Origin: CAIKMD01 sp963740675
GTDB taxonomy: Bacteria > Pseudomonadota > Alphaproteobacteria > ATCC43930 > CGMCC-115725
Direction of reading: 5' to 3'
Length of the DNA stretch: 64,000 bases
Assembly: GCA_963740675.1 (NCBI GenBank)
Contig: CAVUFS010000004.1
Coordinates: forward strand, 372,001-436,000
The position numbers and the translations under genes are program-made. This document shows positions 8,731 through 17,247 of this stretch, one piece after another. Below the pieces are notes generated by a model, which worked only from the letters and a program-made list of their open reading frames with translations, ran no database searches and was not told the origin of the DNA. Position 1 is the first letter of the stretch. Each line of letters begins with the position of its first letter.

Positions 8731-10035
8731 ATGGCTGACGACGTGGTCATACGCGCCGAGGGGCTGGGAAAAAAGTATTCGATCGGCCATAACGTCGATC
8801 AAGCGCGCTACGTTGCGCTGCGCGATGTGACTTGTGCGCGGCGCGAAATACCTTGGAAAGCAAGACCAGCGACATCTTGCATGGCCGACCGATCGTCGCC
8901 CGCGAAACCATCGAGGAATTCTGGGCGCTCAAGGATGTGAGCTTTAACGTCAAGCGTGGCGAGGTTCTCGGCATCATCGGCCGCAACGGTGCAGGCAAGT
9001 CGACCTTGCTGAAAATTCTCTCGCGCATCACCGAGCCGAGCGCCGGGCGCGTTACGATCAAGGGTCGTGTCGCGAGCCTTCTCGAAGTCGGAACCGGTTT
9101 TCATCCGGAACTCACGGGCCGCGAGAACATCTATTTGAATGGCGCGATTCTCGGCATGAGTCATGCCGAAATCCGGCGGAAATTCGATGAAATCGTCAGC
9201 TTTCGCAGACATCGAGAAATTCCTCGATACTCCTGTGAAGCGATATTCTTCTGGCATGTACGTCCGCCTCGCCTTCGCCGTCGCGGCTTACCTCGAACCC
9301 GAAATTTTGATTATTGACGAGGTGCTTGCCGTTGGCGATTTCGAGTTTCAAAAAAAGTGCTTAGGAAGAATGGCGACCGTTGCCGGCGACGGTCGCACAG
9401 TATTGTTTGTGAGCCACAATCTTGGCGCCGTTGAAACCCTGTGTACTTCGTGCATCGGCTTAAACGGTGGCTCCGTGTTTCACGAGGGCACCCCGACCGA
9501 AACGATCAATATCTACTTGTCCAATTCTCAGGATCTCCGCGGCAGGCTCGACCTCTCGCGAATAGAAAATCGGCAAGGGTTTGGGTCGCGTTCGCTTTGG
9601 ATCAGTCTCTATCCTCGGCAACGACGGAGAAATTGTCGATTCCGCTAAGTCGGGGAAAGGCTTTGTCTTTCCCTTGAATTGACCGGCGGCGACTCGAGGC
9701 CCCTCTCGGCACGCGTGGGAATACGTTTCTCGAGCATGCAAGGCACCCCCCTATTCGTATGCAGCAGCGAATTGTTCACCGAGCTGAGGGTGGGAGGCGG
9801 CGACGCCGTTCGTTGCGTCGTACCACGACTTCCCTTGAGCTCGGGCAAGTACAAGCTCACTTTTTTCCTTGAGCGCGGCGGGGTCGTCGAAGATTGGCTA
9901 GAGGACGGGCTCGATCTATTCGTCGAAGACGGAAGCTTTTTTGGCGCGGCTAAGAATACGCCTCGCGGACATGAAGGACAGTTGGTACTTGTCGAACATT
10001 CGTGGTCCGTCCACGACGTAATTCCGAAGAGCTGA
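8731..10035 (+). pseudogene. Wzt-like ABC exporter ATPase with C-terminal carbohydrate-binding domain, frame-disrupted
   Basis: ATPase partner of the permease just upstream. Homology runs in order across at least four frame changes, near 8840, 9201, 9575 and 9670: MADDVVIRAEGLGKKYSIG, then the Walker A loop IIGRNGAGKSTLLKIL (about 8970-9017), the signature KRYSSGMYVRLAFAVAAYLE, Walker B ILIIDEVLAVGDFEFQKK and the switch histidine in LFVSHNLGAV. The remaining 150 residues (from about 9560) match a Wzt_C-type O-antigen-binding domain with beta-rich repeats. Several breaks sit in short T, G or C runs. As with the permease, protein homology on either side is undamaged. Confidence 0.8.
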
Positions 10036-10039
10036 GATT

Positions 10040-10809
10040 ATGGGACTAAAACGCGTAGCCATACGACTGGTTGAGGCGTTGCGCCGGGCTCGCTTGTACA
10101 TCCGATTAACCCCAGAAGAACGACCCTTGGTTGATTGGTATGCGCACTACCTTCGGATACAGCAAGGTGGCGGCATCTCATTAAAGCAAAAGTCTTGCCG
10201 AGACGCCGGAGGATCGGCAATCCCCTGGATGACCTATTCGGCAATCGAATATCTGAAACAGTTCGATCTCTCCAACCGAACGGTGCTCGAATTCGGCTCC
10301 GGATCAAGCACGGAATTTTGGGCCTCCCGCACAAAACAAGTCACGTCGGTGGAAAACGATCGCGCGTGGTACGACATACAGCGAGAGAGGCTTCGTTCGA
10401 ATATCAAGCTCATTTTTGCAGAAACAGGCGAAGAGTACATTTGCCCAGAGTCCCTAGGACATCAGATTTACGACATTGTCGTCATAGATGGACGCTATCG
10501 GTTCGATTGCGCGGCCCAGGCCGTCAACTGGGTCACATCGAATGGCGTCGTCATATTGGACAATTCGGATTGGCATCCGACTACGGCAGCAATGCTCGGG
10601 CCAGTAGCGGTTTTTTCCAAGTCGATTTTGTTGGACCTGGACCGCTTAACGCATATGCCTGGGCAACATCGTTCTTCTTTCGGCCGGATTGCTTTCTCCA
10701 GATGGTTCGCTCGTCATCCGCACCGGTGGTGATCGGCGGACTGAAATATGTTTCGGATGAAGACAAGTCTTTGGTGAGCGTTCCCGAAACGCTTAAGGGC
10801 CCCGAATGA
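10040..10809 (+). CDS. Class I SAM-dependent methyltransferase, frameshifted near 10598
   Basis: The intact frame from ATG 10040 gives PWMTYSAIEYLKQFDLSNRT, the SAM loop VLEFGSGSSTEFWASR (about 81-96) and the YDIVVIDGRYRFDC motif, a pattern shared with FkbM-like and related sugar methyltransferases. The plain reading ends at 10732 with a low-complexity tail. A better C-terminus (SGFFQVDFVGPGPLNAYAW and on to LKGPE) is found one frame over and ends at 10809; the change lies at the CTCGGG near 10598, where one base seems to be missing. It is 4 bp after the Wzt gene and belongs to the same export operon. Confidence 0.65.
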
Positions 10810-11020
10810 CAGGAGCTTGGGATTCCTTCGCAATCTGGCACCCGAAGACCTCGCGCTGAAGTTGGTTCAAGCGTCGCGCCAACCACGGACGCCACACGAG
10901 GCTATATCCGGCTGCCGCGACCGAATTGAATCGCGAATATCGAAATCGGCGCCGCGGCCAACTCACTCCGTGCGTTCCTCACGCGGCACGCATATCTTCT
11001 TCTACGTAACGGCTGGCAAC

Positions 11021-11906
11021 TCAACCGCCGTGCCGCTGCCGCAAGCTGCGCCGCGCCAGCAGCGAGAGCAGTCCTGGCCGCAGCGGATAAGCGGCGAAGG
11101 CTTTGAGCGCCAGCGCCGCGGCGCGGCCGTTGGCGCCGGCGTAGTGCGCGGCGGCGGCTTCTTCGACGAGCAGCGTCGAATTGAATTTCCGTCCCGCGAT
11201 CCAGCTTCGACGATACCAATCGTCGCGATGCCGCGCGCGTATGCGGGCCAGCGACGCGAAGACCTGTGCGCGGCTCGGATCGCTCGCCTTATGCACGATG
11301 GTCAGCGGGTCCGGCACCACGCCCAGCCGATGCGCCGGCAGATAGCGCAACAGCCATTCCCAATCCTCGAGCCGCGGCAAATCCGGATCGAACGCGCCGA
11401 TCTCGGCAAAGACCGCACGCCGCGCCAGCAGGGTCGAGCCGACGCCGAGCGGACAGCCCCAGACGAGCGCATCGAGCGTCGCATCCTCGGGCCGCGGCGA
11501 AAGGCCCGCTCCTCACTGGTGCGATAGTCGCGGATGACATAGCCGGTGACGCTCGCCGCCGGTGCGCCGGCGCCGCCTGCAGCGCCGCGAGCTGCCGCGC
11601 CAGCTTCTCCGGCTCCCATTCGTCGTCGCTGTCGAGCAGCGCGATCCATTCGCCCTCGGCCGCGGCAATGCCGGTATTGCGTGCGGCAGCCGCACCCCGA
11701 TTACGCTCATGCCGCAGAAGCCGGATACGCTGGTCGCCCAGAGCCGCTACGGCCGACGCCGAGTTGTCGCGCGAGGAATCGTCCACGACCACGATCTCGT
11801 GCGGCGCGTGGCTTTGCCGCAACGCGCTCGCGATGGCGCGGCCGATCTCCTCGCGGCGGTTGTAAAGCGGGATGATGACGGAGATCGTATCGCCAGAGGC
11901 AGGCAT
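11021..11906 (-). pseudogene. Glycosyltransferase family 2, two frameshifts
   Basis: GT2 transferase whose homology occupies three frames. From ATG 11906: DTISVIIPLYNRREEIGRAI, VVVDDSSRDNSA, ERNRGAAAARNTGI and the LLDSDDEWEP metal site. After a shift near 11565 comes SVTGYVIRDYRTSEERAF; after another near 11500 comes the rest, with LPRLEDWEWLLRYLPAHRLG (the ED catalytic motif) and a C-terminal helical tail ending at the TGA at 11021. Corrected length would be about 295 residues. It is divergent from the methyltransferase at 11934 with only 27 bp between starts. The next 210 bp downstream (10810-11020) hold no gene I can support. Confidence 0.75.
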
Positions 11907-11933
11907 CGCGCTTCTCTTCTATAGTGCCCGGCG

Positions 11934-12773
11934 ATGAGCAGCAATCGCGAGAATATCGACCGCGCCACGGTGCGGGATTTCGGTGCCGAATGGGCGCGTT
12001 TCGACCAAAGCGGCGTCTCCGACGCCGAGATGGCGCAGATGTTCGGCGAGTATTTCGCCGTTTTCCCCTGGGAGATCCTGCCGCCCAGTGCCACCGGCTT
12101 CGACGCCGGCTGCGGCAGCGGCCGTTGGTCGCCGCTGGTGGCCCGGCGCGTCGGGCATCTCCACTGCATCGATGCCGCGCCCGCCGCGCTCGCCGTCGCT
12201 CGCCAGCGCCTTGCCGGATTCCCCAATGTGACGATCCACGAGGCATCGATCGATGCGCTGCCCCTCGCCGATAACAGCATGGATTTCGGCTACAGCCTCG
12301 GGGTGCTGCATCACATGCCCGACCCGGCGGCGGGTCTCGCTGCCTGTGTTGCGAAACTCAAGCCCGGCGCACCGATGCTGGTCTATCTCTATTACGCTTT
12401 CGACAACCGCCCCTCTTGGTTCCGCGCGCTCTGGCATGTCAGCGATCTGATCCGCCGCAGTGTCTCGAAAGCGCCGTTCTGGCTGAAATCCATCCTCGCG
12501 GAGATTTTCGCCGCGGTGATCTATTTCCCGCTCGCACGCGGCGCGGCGCTTTGCGAGAAGCTCGGCGTGCATGTCGATAACTGGCCACTCAGCGCCTATC
12601 GCTGGCGTAGCTATTATTCGATGCGCACCAACTCGCTCGACAAATTCGGCACGCGACTCGAGCATCGCATGACCAAGGCCGAGATCGCGACGATGATGGA
12701 ACGCTGCGGCCTTCGCGATATTCGCTTCTCCAACGCCGTGCCGTTCTGGTGCGCTTCCGGGATCAAGCGCTAG
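11934..12773 (+). CDS. Class I SAM-dependent methyltransferase (Methyltransf_11 type)
   Basis: A 279-residue cytosolic methyltransferase. The SAM motif TGFDAGCGSGRWSPLVARRV lies at about 53-72, the acidic motif HCIDAAPAALAVAR follows, and the DNSMDFGYSLGVLHHMPDPA segment is the usual motif II/post-II region of ubiquinone/sterol-type methyltransferases. An insert with aromatic residues (about 150-215) may bind a lipid or lipid-linked acceptor. Context in the glycan cluster suggests modification of a sugar. Its 3' end overlaps the convergent PseG-GNAT gene by 11 bp. ATG start. Confidence 0.8.
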   Translation: MSSNRENIDRATVRDFGAEWARFDQSGVSDAEMAQMFGEYFAVFPWEILPPSATGFDAGCGSGRWSPLVARRVGHLHCIDAAPAALAVARQRLAGFPNVTIHEASIDALPLADNSMDFGYSLGVLHHMPDPAAGLAACVAKLKPGAPMLVYLYYAFDNRPSWFRALWHVSDLIRRSVSKAPFWLKSILAEIFAAVIYFPLARGAALCEKLGVHVDNWPLSAYRWRSYYSMRTNSLDKFGTRLEHRMTKAEIATMMERCGLRDIRFSNAVPFWCASGIKR

Positions 12774-14220
12774 GCGCCGGTTCCAGAATCCATTCGCCAT
12801 CGCCGGCAACGCGATAACCCGCGGCCTCGAACATACGGATGCTGGCGCGGTTCTCGGCGTGGATCGCGGCAACGATGCGCTCTTTCGGCAACAGCCGTTT
12901 GCCCAGCGCCAGCGCGTGGCTACCGATGCCAAGCCCTTGCCGCTCGGCCGCGATCAGGATCGAAATTTCCGACGCATCGCGCGCCGGCAAGCGGTCGAAG
13001 CGCAAAATCCCGACCAACTCGTCCCCGCACAGCACGATGTTGAAGATGCAATCGGGATCGGCGAGCTTCGCCTTGAGCCAGCGCTCATGCTCACCGGGTT
13101 TCGGCGCGGTGGGATTGCGCGTATAAGCGCGAACGCCCGGCGCGGATTGCCAGGCGAACATTGCCGCGGAATCCGCGAAATGCGCCTGCCTCAGCGAGAC
13201 GACACGGCCGTCTTTCGCGCGCAGCGGCGTATCGCAGCTCATACGCACGCGCAACGCGCCGAGCCCATCGACCAGCGCCGCGGCGGCATCGCTCATCGCC
13301 GCGCGCGCCGCTTGATCGGCCGCCAGGCGCTTCAGTGCAACCGCGATCTCGTCAACGCTGCGGGTCCCGATATCGCCCCAATAAAGCGCCGCACCCGAAG
13401 CGGCGAGCGCTCGCGCATTGGTGTGCTGATTGTCGGCGACCGTCAGGATCGCCGAAGGCAGGCCCAGCGCGCAGCGCTCGAGCGCGCCCACACCGCCGGC
13501 GCCGATGGCGAGATCAGCTTTGCGCATCAGCGCCGCCACATCGTCGACATCGATATGCAACGAAGCACCAGCGAGCGCCGCGATCTTTGTCTTCAGCGCG
13601 GCGACATGCGGCGCCGCGCCGCCGATGACAACATCGATTGCGGCGCCGAACTGCGCCGTACCGAGGGCATCGAGCGCCAGGCTCGTCGCATTTGCTGTAT
13701 CGGTCGTGCCGAAATTAATGAAGATGCGCTCGACCTTGTCGATGACCTTGCACTGCGACCGCGCGGCACGAAAGCGCGGATCGAGCAACGCATAAGACGG
13801 GCCGAGCAACAGCATGCAATCCTTTGGCACGAGATCGGCATAGGCGTCCCGCGCGCGGCCCGGCGACTGGTCGAGCAAGACATCGCAATCATGCGGGCGA
13901 TCGGCGAGATCGTCGATGACGAGGATGCGCGCCGCCCATCCGCGCGCCGCGCGCTCGAAGACAGCATCGAGACGATAATCGTCGATTACCAGCAGATCGC
14001 AGCGCGTTGGCGCTTTCTCGAAGACCGCGGGCTCGATCACCGTAAAGCTACGGCTGGCGAGCGCCGGCACGACGCTGCGCGCCGCCGCGCTGCAGACGAA
14101 GGATATCGCCCACCCAGCTTCCACCAGCGCGTCCGCCAGCACGAGACAACGGCGGACATGTCCGCCGCCAATGGTGACGGATGCATCCGTGCGAAAGATT
14201 GCGCTGCGCGGCTCGGCCAT
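12763..14220 (-). CDS. PseG-like UDP-sugar hydrolase fused to a GNAT acetyltransferase
   Basis: A 485-residue fusion. Residues 1-330 form a GT-B-fold PseG-type domain: IFRTDASVTIGGGHVRRCL opening, LVIDDLADRPHDCDVLLDQ, INFGTTD, and IGAGGVGALERCALGLPS. PseG removes UDP from UDP-2,4-diacetamido-trideoxy-altrose on the way to pseudaminic acid. Residues about 335-485 form a GNAT N-acetyltransferase resembling PseH, with SILIAAERQGLGIGSHAL as the acetyl-CoA loop and AIHAENRASIRMFEAAGY at the end. The fusion would combine two non-adjacent pathway steps. No PseB, PseC, PseF or PseI lies in the window. ATG start at 14220. Confidence 0.8.
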   Translation of the reverse strand: MAEPRSAIFRTDASVTIGGGHVRRCLVLADALVEAGWAISFVCSAAARSVVPALASRSFTVIEPAVFEKAPTRCDLLVIDDYRLDAVFERAARGWAARILVIDDLADRPHDCDVLLDQSPGRARDAYADLVPKDCMLLLGPSYALLDPRFRAARSQCKVIDKVERIFINFGTTDTANATSLALDALGTAQFGAAIDVVIGGAAPHVAALKTKIAALAGASLHIDVDDVAALMRKADLAIGAGGVGALERCALGLPSAILTVADNQHTNARALAASGAALYWGDIGTRSVDEIAVALKRLAADQAARAAMSDAAAALVDGLGALRVRMSCDTPLRAKDGRVVSLRQAHFADSAAMFAWQSAPGVRAYTRNPTAPKPGEHERWLKAKLADPDCIFNIVLCGDELVGILRFDRLPARDASEISILIAAERQGLGIGSHALALGKRLLPKERIVAAIHAENRASIRMFEAAGYRVAGDGEWILEPAPSA

Positions 14221-14276
14221 GCTTCAGCCTTACCGTAAAACGGCCCGGCAAGTCATCCTATAGTCGCAGCCATCAT

Positions 14277-14627
14277 GACCGAGACTCAGAAATCACCCTC
14301 ACCTCGCGCAGCTATGGCGTCGAAGAGACGATTATCGGCTCACTCGAAGAGACCTTCTCCGAGATGGATTGGGAGAAGCTCGCCGGCTATCTCATCGGCC
14401 GTGTCGTGCAGCATGGCCGCCGCCGCGCCGCCGAAATGCGCGAAGTCGCCGAAACCGAGACAGCGACGGGGCCGACGCCGCTCATGGCCGCAGCCACCGC
14501 AGAGCGCCAGGATTGGCTCGCCGATGAAGCGGTCGCAGCCCCGAAGCTCAAAGCCTTCAAGGACGAGCAGTGGCGCGATGTACTCGATGCGCTGATCACA
14601 CGGATCAAAGCGAAGACCCAGCCATAA
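14277..14627 (+). pseudogene. C-terminal remnant of a DUF1932-type NAD(P)-dependent oxidoreductase
   Basis: One frame reads about 115 residues with GVEETIIGSLEETFSEMDW, then GRVVQHGRRRAAEMREVAE and RQDWLADEA, ending at TAA 14625-14627. The HG-RRAAEMREVAET pattern is what I recognise from the C-terminal domain of 6-phosphogluconate-dehydrogenase-like oxidoreductases of the DUF1932 group. The N-terminal Rossmann domain is absent: only 50 bp separate this stretch from the divergent PseG-GNAT start, and there is no start codon in this frame. An ATG at 14275 opens a different frame with poor composition. I read this as a truncated relic. Confidence 0.5.
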
Positions 14628-14726
14628 AGCCGCCGCAATCATTCCACGGCGCGACCGCAGCACCCTCGGAACGAAAGCCTAGCTTCCCCATTAGAGGCGC
14701 AGGATACCTGAATGGAGGGTTTATCC

Positions 14727-15023
14727 ATGCGCATCGGATTTCTTGCTGTACCCGCCTTCGTTCTGCTGAGCGCGACGGCGATGGCTCAATCGACCGTGGT
14801 CATCGCGCCGGCGGCGCCGCCCGCGATCCGTGAAGAAGTGGTACCGCCGGCGCCATCGACCGACGTGGTCTGGCAGCCGGGCCATTGGACCTGGAACGGT
14901 TCGCAATACGCCTGGGTCAGCGGCGTTTATGTCGCACGGCCGCGGCCGCAGGTTGCTTGGGTGCCGGGTCATTGGAACCAGAGCCCGAACGGCTGGACCT
15001 GGGTCGACGGCTACTGGCAGTAG
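14727..15023 (+). CDS. Secreted YXWGXW-repeat protein
   Basis: About 98 residues. The start is the ATG at 14727, not the in-frame ATG at 14712, because GGAGGG at 14714-14719 is a strong ribosome binding site 7 bp before it. A signal peptide (RIGFLAVPAFVLLSATAMAQ) precedes a proline-rich linker and aromatic repeats: VVWQPGHWTWNG, YAWVSGVY, VAWVPGHWN, WTWVDGYWQ. Such WxPGHW/YXWGXW repeats occur in small periplasmic or outer-membrane-associated proteins of proteobacteria whose function is not established. A strong hairpin terminator follows. Confidence 0.8.
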   Translation: MRIGFLAVPAFVLLSATAMAQSTVVIAPAAPPAIREEVVPPAPSTDVVWQPGHWTWNGSQYAWVSGVYVARPRPQVAWVPGHWNQSPNGWTWVDGYWQ

Positions 15024-15040
15024 GCTGATCTGAGATAGCG

Positions 15041-15079
15041 CGGCCGGCCCCGCAAGGCGAGGCCGGCCGTCGCTTGTTT
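15041..15079 (+). terminator. GC-rich hairpin terminator after the YXWGXW gene
   Basis: CGGCCGGCCCCGC (15041-15053) pairs with GCGAGGCCGGCCG (15057-15069), 12 of 13 positions, around an AAG loop, followed by TCGCTTGTTT. It lies 18 bp past the stop at 15023. The T tract is interrupted, so termination may be partial. The right arm and tract resemble sequence downstream of livF at 17205-17235. Confidence 0.55.
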
Positions 15080-15175
15080 ACGATCGGCCGAGGATCATGG
15101 TGAGGCGGCGCGCAAGCTGCGCAGTCGCGCTGGCACATCCGCGAATCCGATGTCGTCGCCGGCTACGCGGCGCAT
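15078..15175 (-). pseudogene. Remnant of a second livF 3' end
   Basis: Read on the minus strand, this stretch encodes GFADVPAR and, after a one-base frame change, TAQLARRLTMILGRS and a TAA (15078-15080). The intact LivF at 17248 ends ADPARHAQLASRLIAILGRS. The last 46 bases of the two copies agree at 36 positions with differences mostly at third codon positions, and flanking non-coding sequence is also similar. An ATG at 15173-15175 starts the fragment. It is far too short to be functional and marks an old duplication or insertion event. Confidence 0.6.
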
Positions 15176-15194
15176 TTTCTCCTTAAGCGCCGCC

Positions 15195-16163
15195 TCAATG
15201 CGCATTCGGCAAGAAAGCCGTTGTGAAAAGCAGATCGTCCCTCGGACGCTCGGGCAGTATGCCCAAATCGACAAAAGAATCTTTCAAGACGTCGACGGCT
15301 TTGGGATTAAAGCGCCCGTCCGGCAGCAGCATCGAAATTTCGAGATCGTAGATCTTCGCCATCCGCTCCGGCTCCTCATGCAGCAGCTTGCCGGTAATCT
15401 CGAGAGTCTCTTTCCGGTTGTTGATCATGAAGTGAACGGCATCGAAAAATCCGGCGAGGAACCGACGTATATCCTCGGGATGATCGCGCACGACGTCCTT
15501 GCGCGCGAAGACGACGTGATCGATGAAATCCGGCGCGAAGCGTTCCATTCCGACCAGGATGCGTCCGGCATGGTCCGCCTCGAGCGCCAGTCCGAGGTCC
15601 GTCGATCCCATGAACCCATCCACCTGGTTGCTGCGGAGGGCGGCGACCATGGCGGACCCTGAACCGACGGCCACCGTCTTAACGCCGTCCGGCCCCCAGC
15701 CCTCATGCGTCGAAAGCCGCTTGGTCAACCATTCCGTCAGCGAGCCTGGTGTCGAGATCGCCAGGAGCTTGCCTTTCAAATCTTCGGACGACTTGATGGG
15801 TGAGTCGGCGGCCACAACGACGGCGATACTGCGCGGCGCGCCGGCAAAGGCGGCGACAGCAATGACCGGCGCCCCTTTGGCGGCAAAAGCCATCGCGGGC
15901 CCACTGCCCAATCCGAAATCGATGCTTCCCGCCGCGAGCGCTTGCTGGACTTTGGCATCGCCGCCGAGCGCCGTTGCATCAACGGTAAGGCCATGCTTGG
16001 TGAAGATGCCCTTGGCGATTCCCACGTCCACCACCGTGAACGTAAAGGAGGTCGAGGCGGAGTTGCCGACGTGGATGACATCTGCAGCCTGACTTACGCA
16101 TGGCAGCATCCCGAGGATCAATGGAACGAGCCATGCGGGCCGGCCAAGCTTGCAGCTTTTCAC
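15195..16163 (-). CDS. Periplasmic substrate-binding protein, TauA/SsuA/NMT1-like (orphan)
   Basis: A 322-residue ABC transporter binding protein. GTG start at 16163, supported by AGGAGG six bases upstream. A signal peptide ends near CVSQAA; then the NMT1-like fold: VGNSASTSFTFTVVDVGIAKG, GGDAKVQQALAAGSIDFGLG, KLLAISTPGSLTEWLTKRL and AALRSNQVDGFMGSTDLG. These proteins bind small organic anions such as sulfonates or pyrimidine-type compounds. No matching permease or ATPase is adjacent. It is a distant paralogue of the protein at 57007. Divergent from a VOC gene across a gap with palindromes. Confidence 0.8.
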   Translation of the reverse strand: MKSCKLGRPAWLVPLILGMLPCVSQAADVIHVGNSASTSFTFTVVDVGIAKGIFTKHGLTVDATALGGDAKVQQALAAGSIDFGLGSGPAMAFAAKGAPVIAVAAFAGAPRSIAVVVAADSPIKSSEDLKGKLLAISTPGSLTEWLTKRLSTHEGWGPDGVKTVAVGSGSAMVAALRSNQVDGFMGSTDLGLALEADHAGRILVGMERFAPDFIDHVVFARKDVVRDHPEDIRRFLAGFFDAVHFMINNRKETLEITGKLLHEEPERMAKIYDLEISMLLPDGRFNPKAVDVLKDSFVDLGILPERPRDDLLFTTAFLPNAH

Positions 16164-16220
16164 GCATTTCCTCCTCGAGGTATTTTGCTTTTGTCTTCTT
16201 ATGCAAACGGACGCTACGGA

Positions 16221-16266
16221 TTGAGTTGTTTGCTGTCAAACGCACTCAACGCTCGCGTTTGACAGC
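16221..16266. promoter_or_regulatory. Overlapping inverted repeats in a divergent promoter region
   Basis: GCTGTCAAACGC (16232-16243) and GCGTTTGACAGC (16255-16266) form a perfect 12-bp inverted repeat with an 11-nt spacer. A second repeat, TTGAGT (16221-16226) with ACTCAA (16244-16249), overlaps it so the two stems cannot form together. It lies between the divergent binding-protein and VOC genes. It may be an operator pair or, in RNA, a switch between hairpins. Confidence 0.45.
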
Positions 16267-16342
16267 GTGCGCGGCGCATCGTTAGCATTCAGGCATTCTT
16301 TCAGAACGCTTGGTCAACAAGTCAGCAAAGAGGAAGCGTCTC

Positions 16343-16762
16343 ATGGCTCGAATCAAACACATGGCGATCTTCTCGGACGATCCCGAAGAGCTTGCGAAGT
16401 TTTACGTCGAGGTTTTCAAGATGGAGCTCAAAGGCCGCAGCAGCGGCGGTGACGGCTCTGTCTGGTTGAGCGACGGCTACATGGACATCGCGCTGCTGCG
16501 CCGGCGCAGCGAACACGCCCCGCACGGGCTGCATCATTTCGGGATCACGCTAAATCAAGACGAAGAGGCCGACGTCCAGGCGGCGCTCAAGGCTCGCGAC
16601 ACCTGGATCTCCACGCCGCCTCCGGGCCGGCCCTATGTCGAAATCGCCGCGAAAGATTCCGACGGCAACAAGTTCGACATCTCCAAGTCGGCCGTCGTGT
16701 CCTCCGGCGACAAAGTCACGATGAAGGATCAGGAACGGGTCGAGGAATTGGCGAAAGTCTGA
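16343..16762 (+). CDS. VOC (glyoxalase/dioxygenase superfamily) protein
   Basis: About 139 residues. The start is the ATG at 16343, preceded by AGAGGAAG about eight bases away; eleven codons upstream look non-coding. It has the VOC betaalphabetabetabeta pattern: RIKHMAIFSDDPEELAKFYV with the first metal-ligand His, GLHHFGITL in the middle with the second His pair, and VEIAAKDSDGNKFDIS near the end, where the usual metal-binding Glu is plausible. Likely binds a divalent metal and acts on a small organic substrate. Followed 18 bp later by the two-repeat protein, probably in one operon. Confidence 0.8.
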   Translation: MARIKHMAIFSDDPEELAKFYVEVFKMELKGRSSGGDGSVWLSDGYMDIALLRRRSEHAPHGLHHFGITLNQDEEADVQAALKARDTWISTPPPGRPYVEIAAKDSDGNKFDISKSAVVSSGDKVTMKDQERVEELAKV

Positions 16763-16780
16763 TCGCGAAGGAGAAGAAAA

Positions 16781-17203
16781 ATGATCGAGGCTTACGCCGG
16801 CTCCATCGCGCCGGGGATGGTGTTCGATTACGAGCCGGGTCGAAAGGACCGTTACGAACGTCTCACCATCGATAAAATGCAAGGGCCGCACATTTGGGCA
16901 TGGGGCCGCAGCGGCCTGACCTTTTACGACGAAGCGGATTTCCGAAAGTCGGTGGTGTTTGTCGCCGCTAAACCGCTACCCAAGGCCACACTCAAACCCC
17001 TACCGCTCCAGGGACGCTACGAGGGACCGATCGAGCCCGGCATGTGGTTCGACTTCGAGCCTGGCAAGAAGCATTGGTACGAAAGGCTTCTGGTCGAACG
17101 GAAGCATGGCGAGCACCTCTGGTGCCGTGGCCGGTCGGGACAGACCTACTATCAGGAGCCCGATTTCCGCAATCACATCGTCCCAGTCCCACCCAACGCA
17201 TAG
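16781..17203 (+). CDS. Unknown protein made of two tandem repeats
   Basis: A 140-residue protein with no signal peptide, preceded by GAAGGAGAAG. I do not recognise the family. It consists of two copies of a unit of about 55 residues: IAPGMVFDYEPGRKDRYERL with HIWAWGRSGLTFYDEADFRK, then IEPGMWFDFEPGKKHWYERL with HLWCRGRSGQTYYQEPDFRN. The invariant positions are PGM-FD-EPG-K--YERL and W-RGRSG-T-Y-E-DFR. Copies start at about residues 6 and 80. The aromatic and charged residues suggest a small beta-rich binding domain. The gene is directly downstream of the VOC gene. Confidence 0.7.
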   Translation: MIEAYAGSIAPGMVFDYEPGRKDRYERLTIDKMQGPHIWAWGRSGLTFYDEADFRKSVVFVAAKPLPKATLKPLPLQGRYEGPIEPGMWFDFEPGKKHWYERLLVERKHGEHLWCRGRSGQTYYQEPDFRNHIVPVPPNA

Positions 17204-17247
17204 CGCCGCGCAAGGCAGGGTCGGCCGTCGCTTTTTAGGCCAGCCTT

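Noticed and set aside
17205..17240. A terminator after the two-repeat protein
   Set aside because: The sequence resembles the terminator at 15041 but the left arm is degenerate, so pairing is weak.
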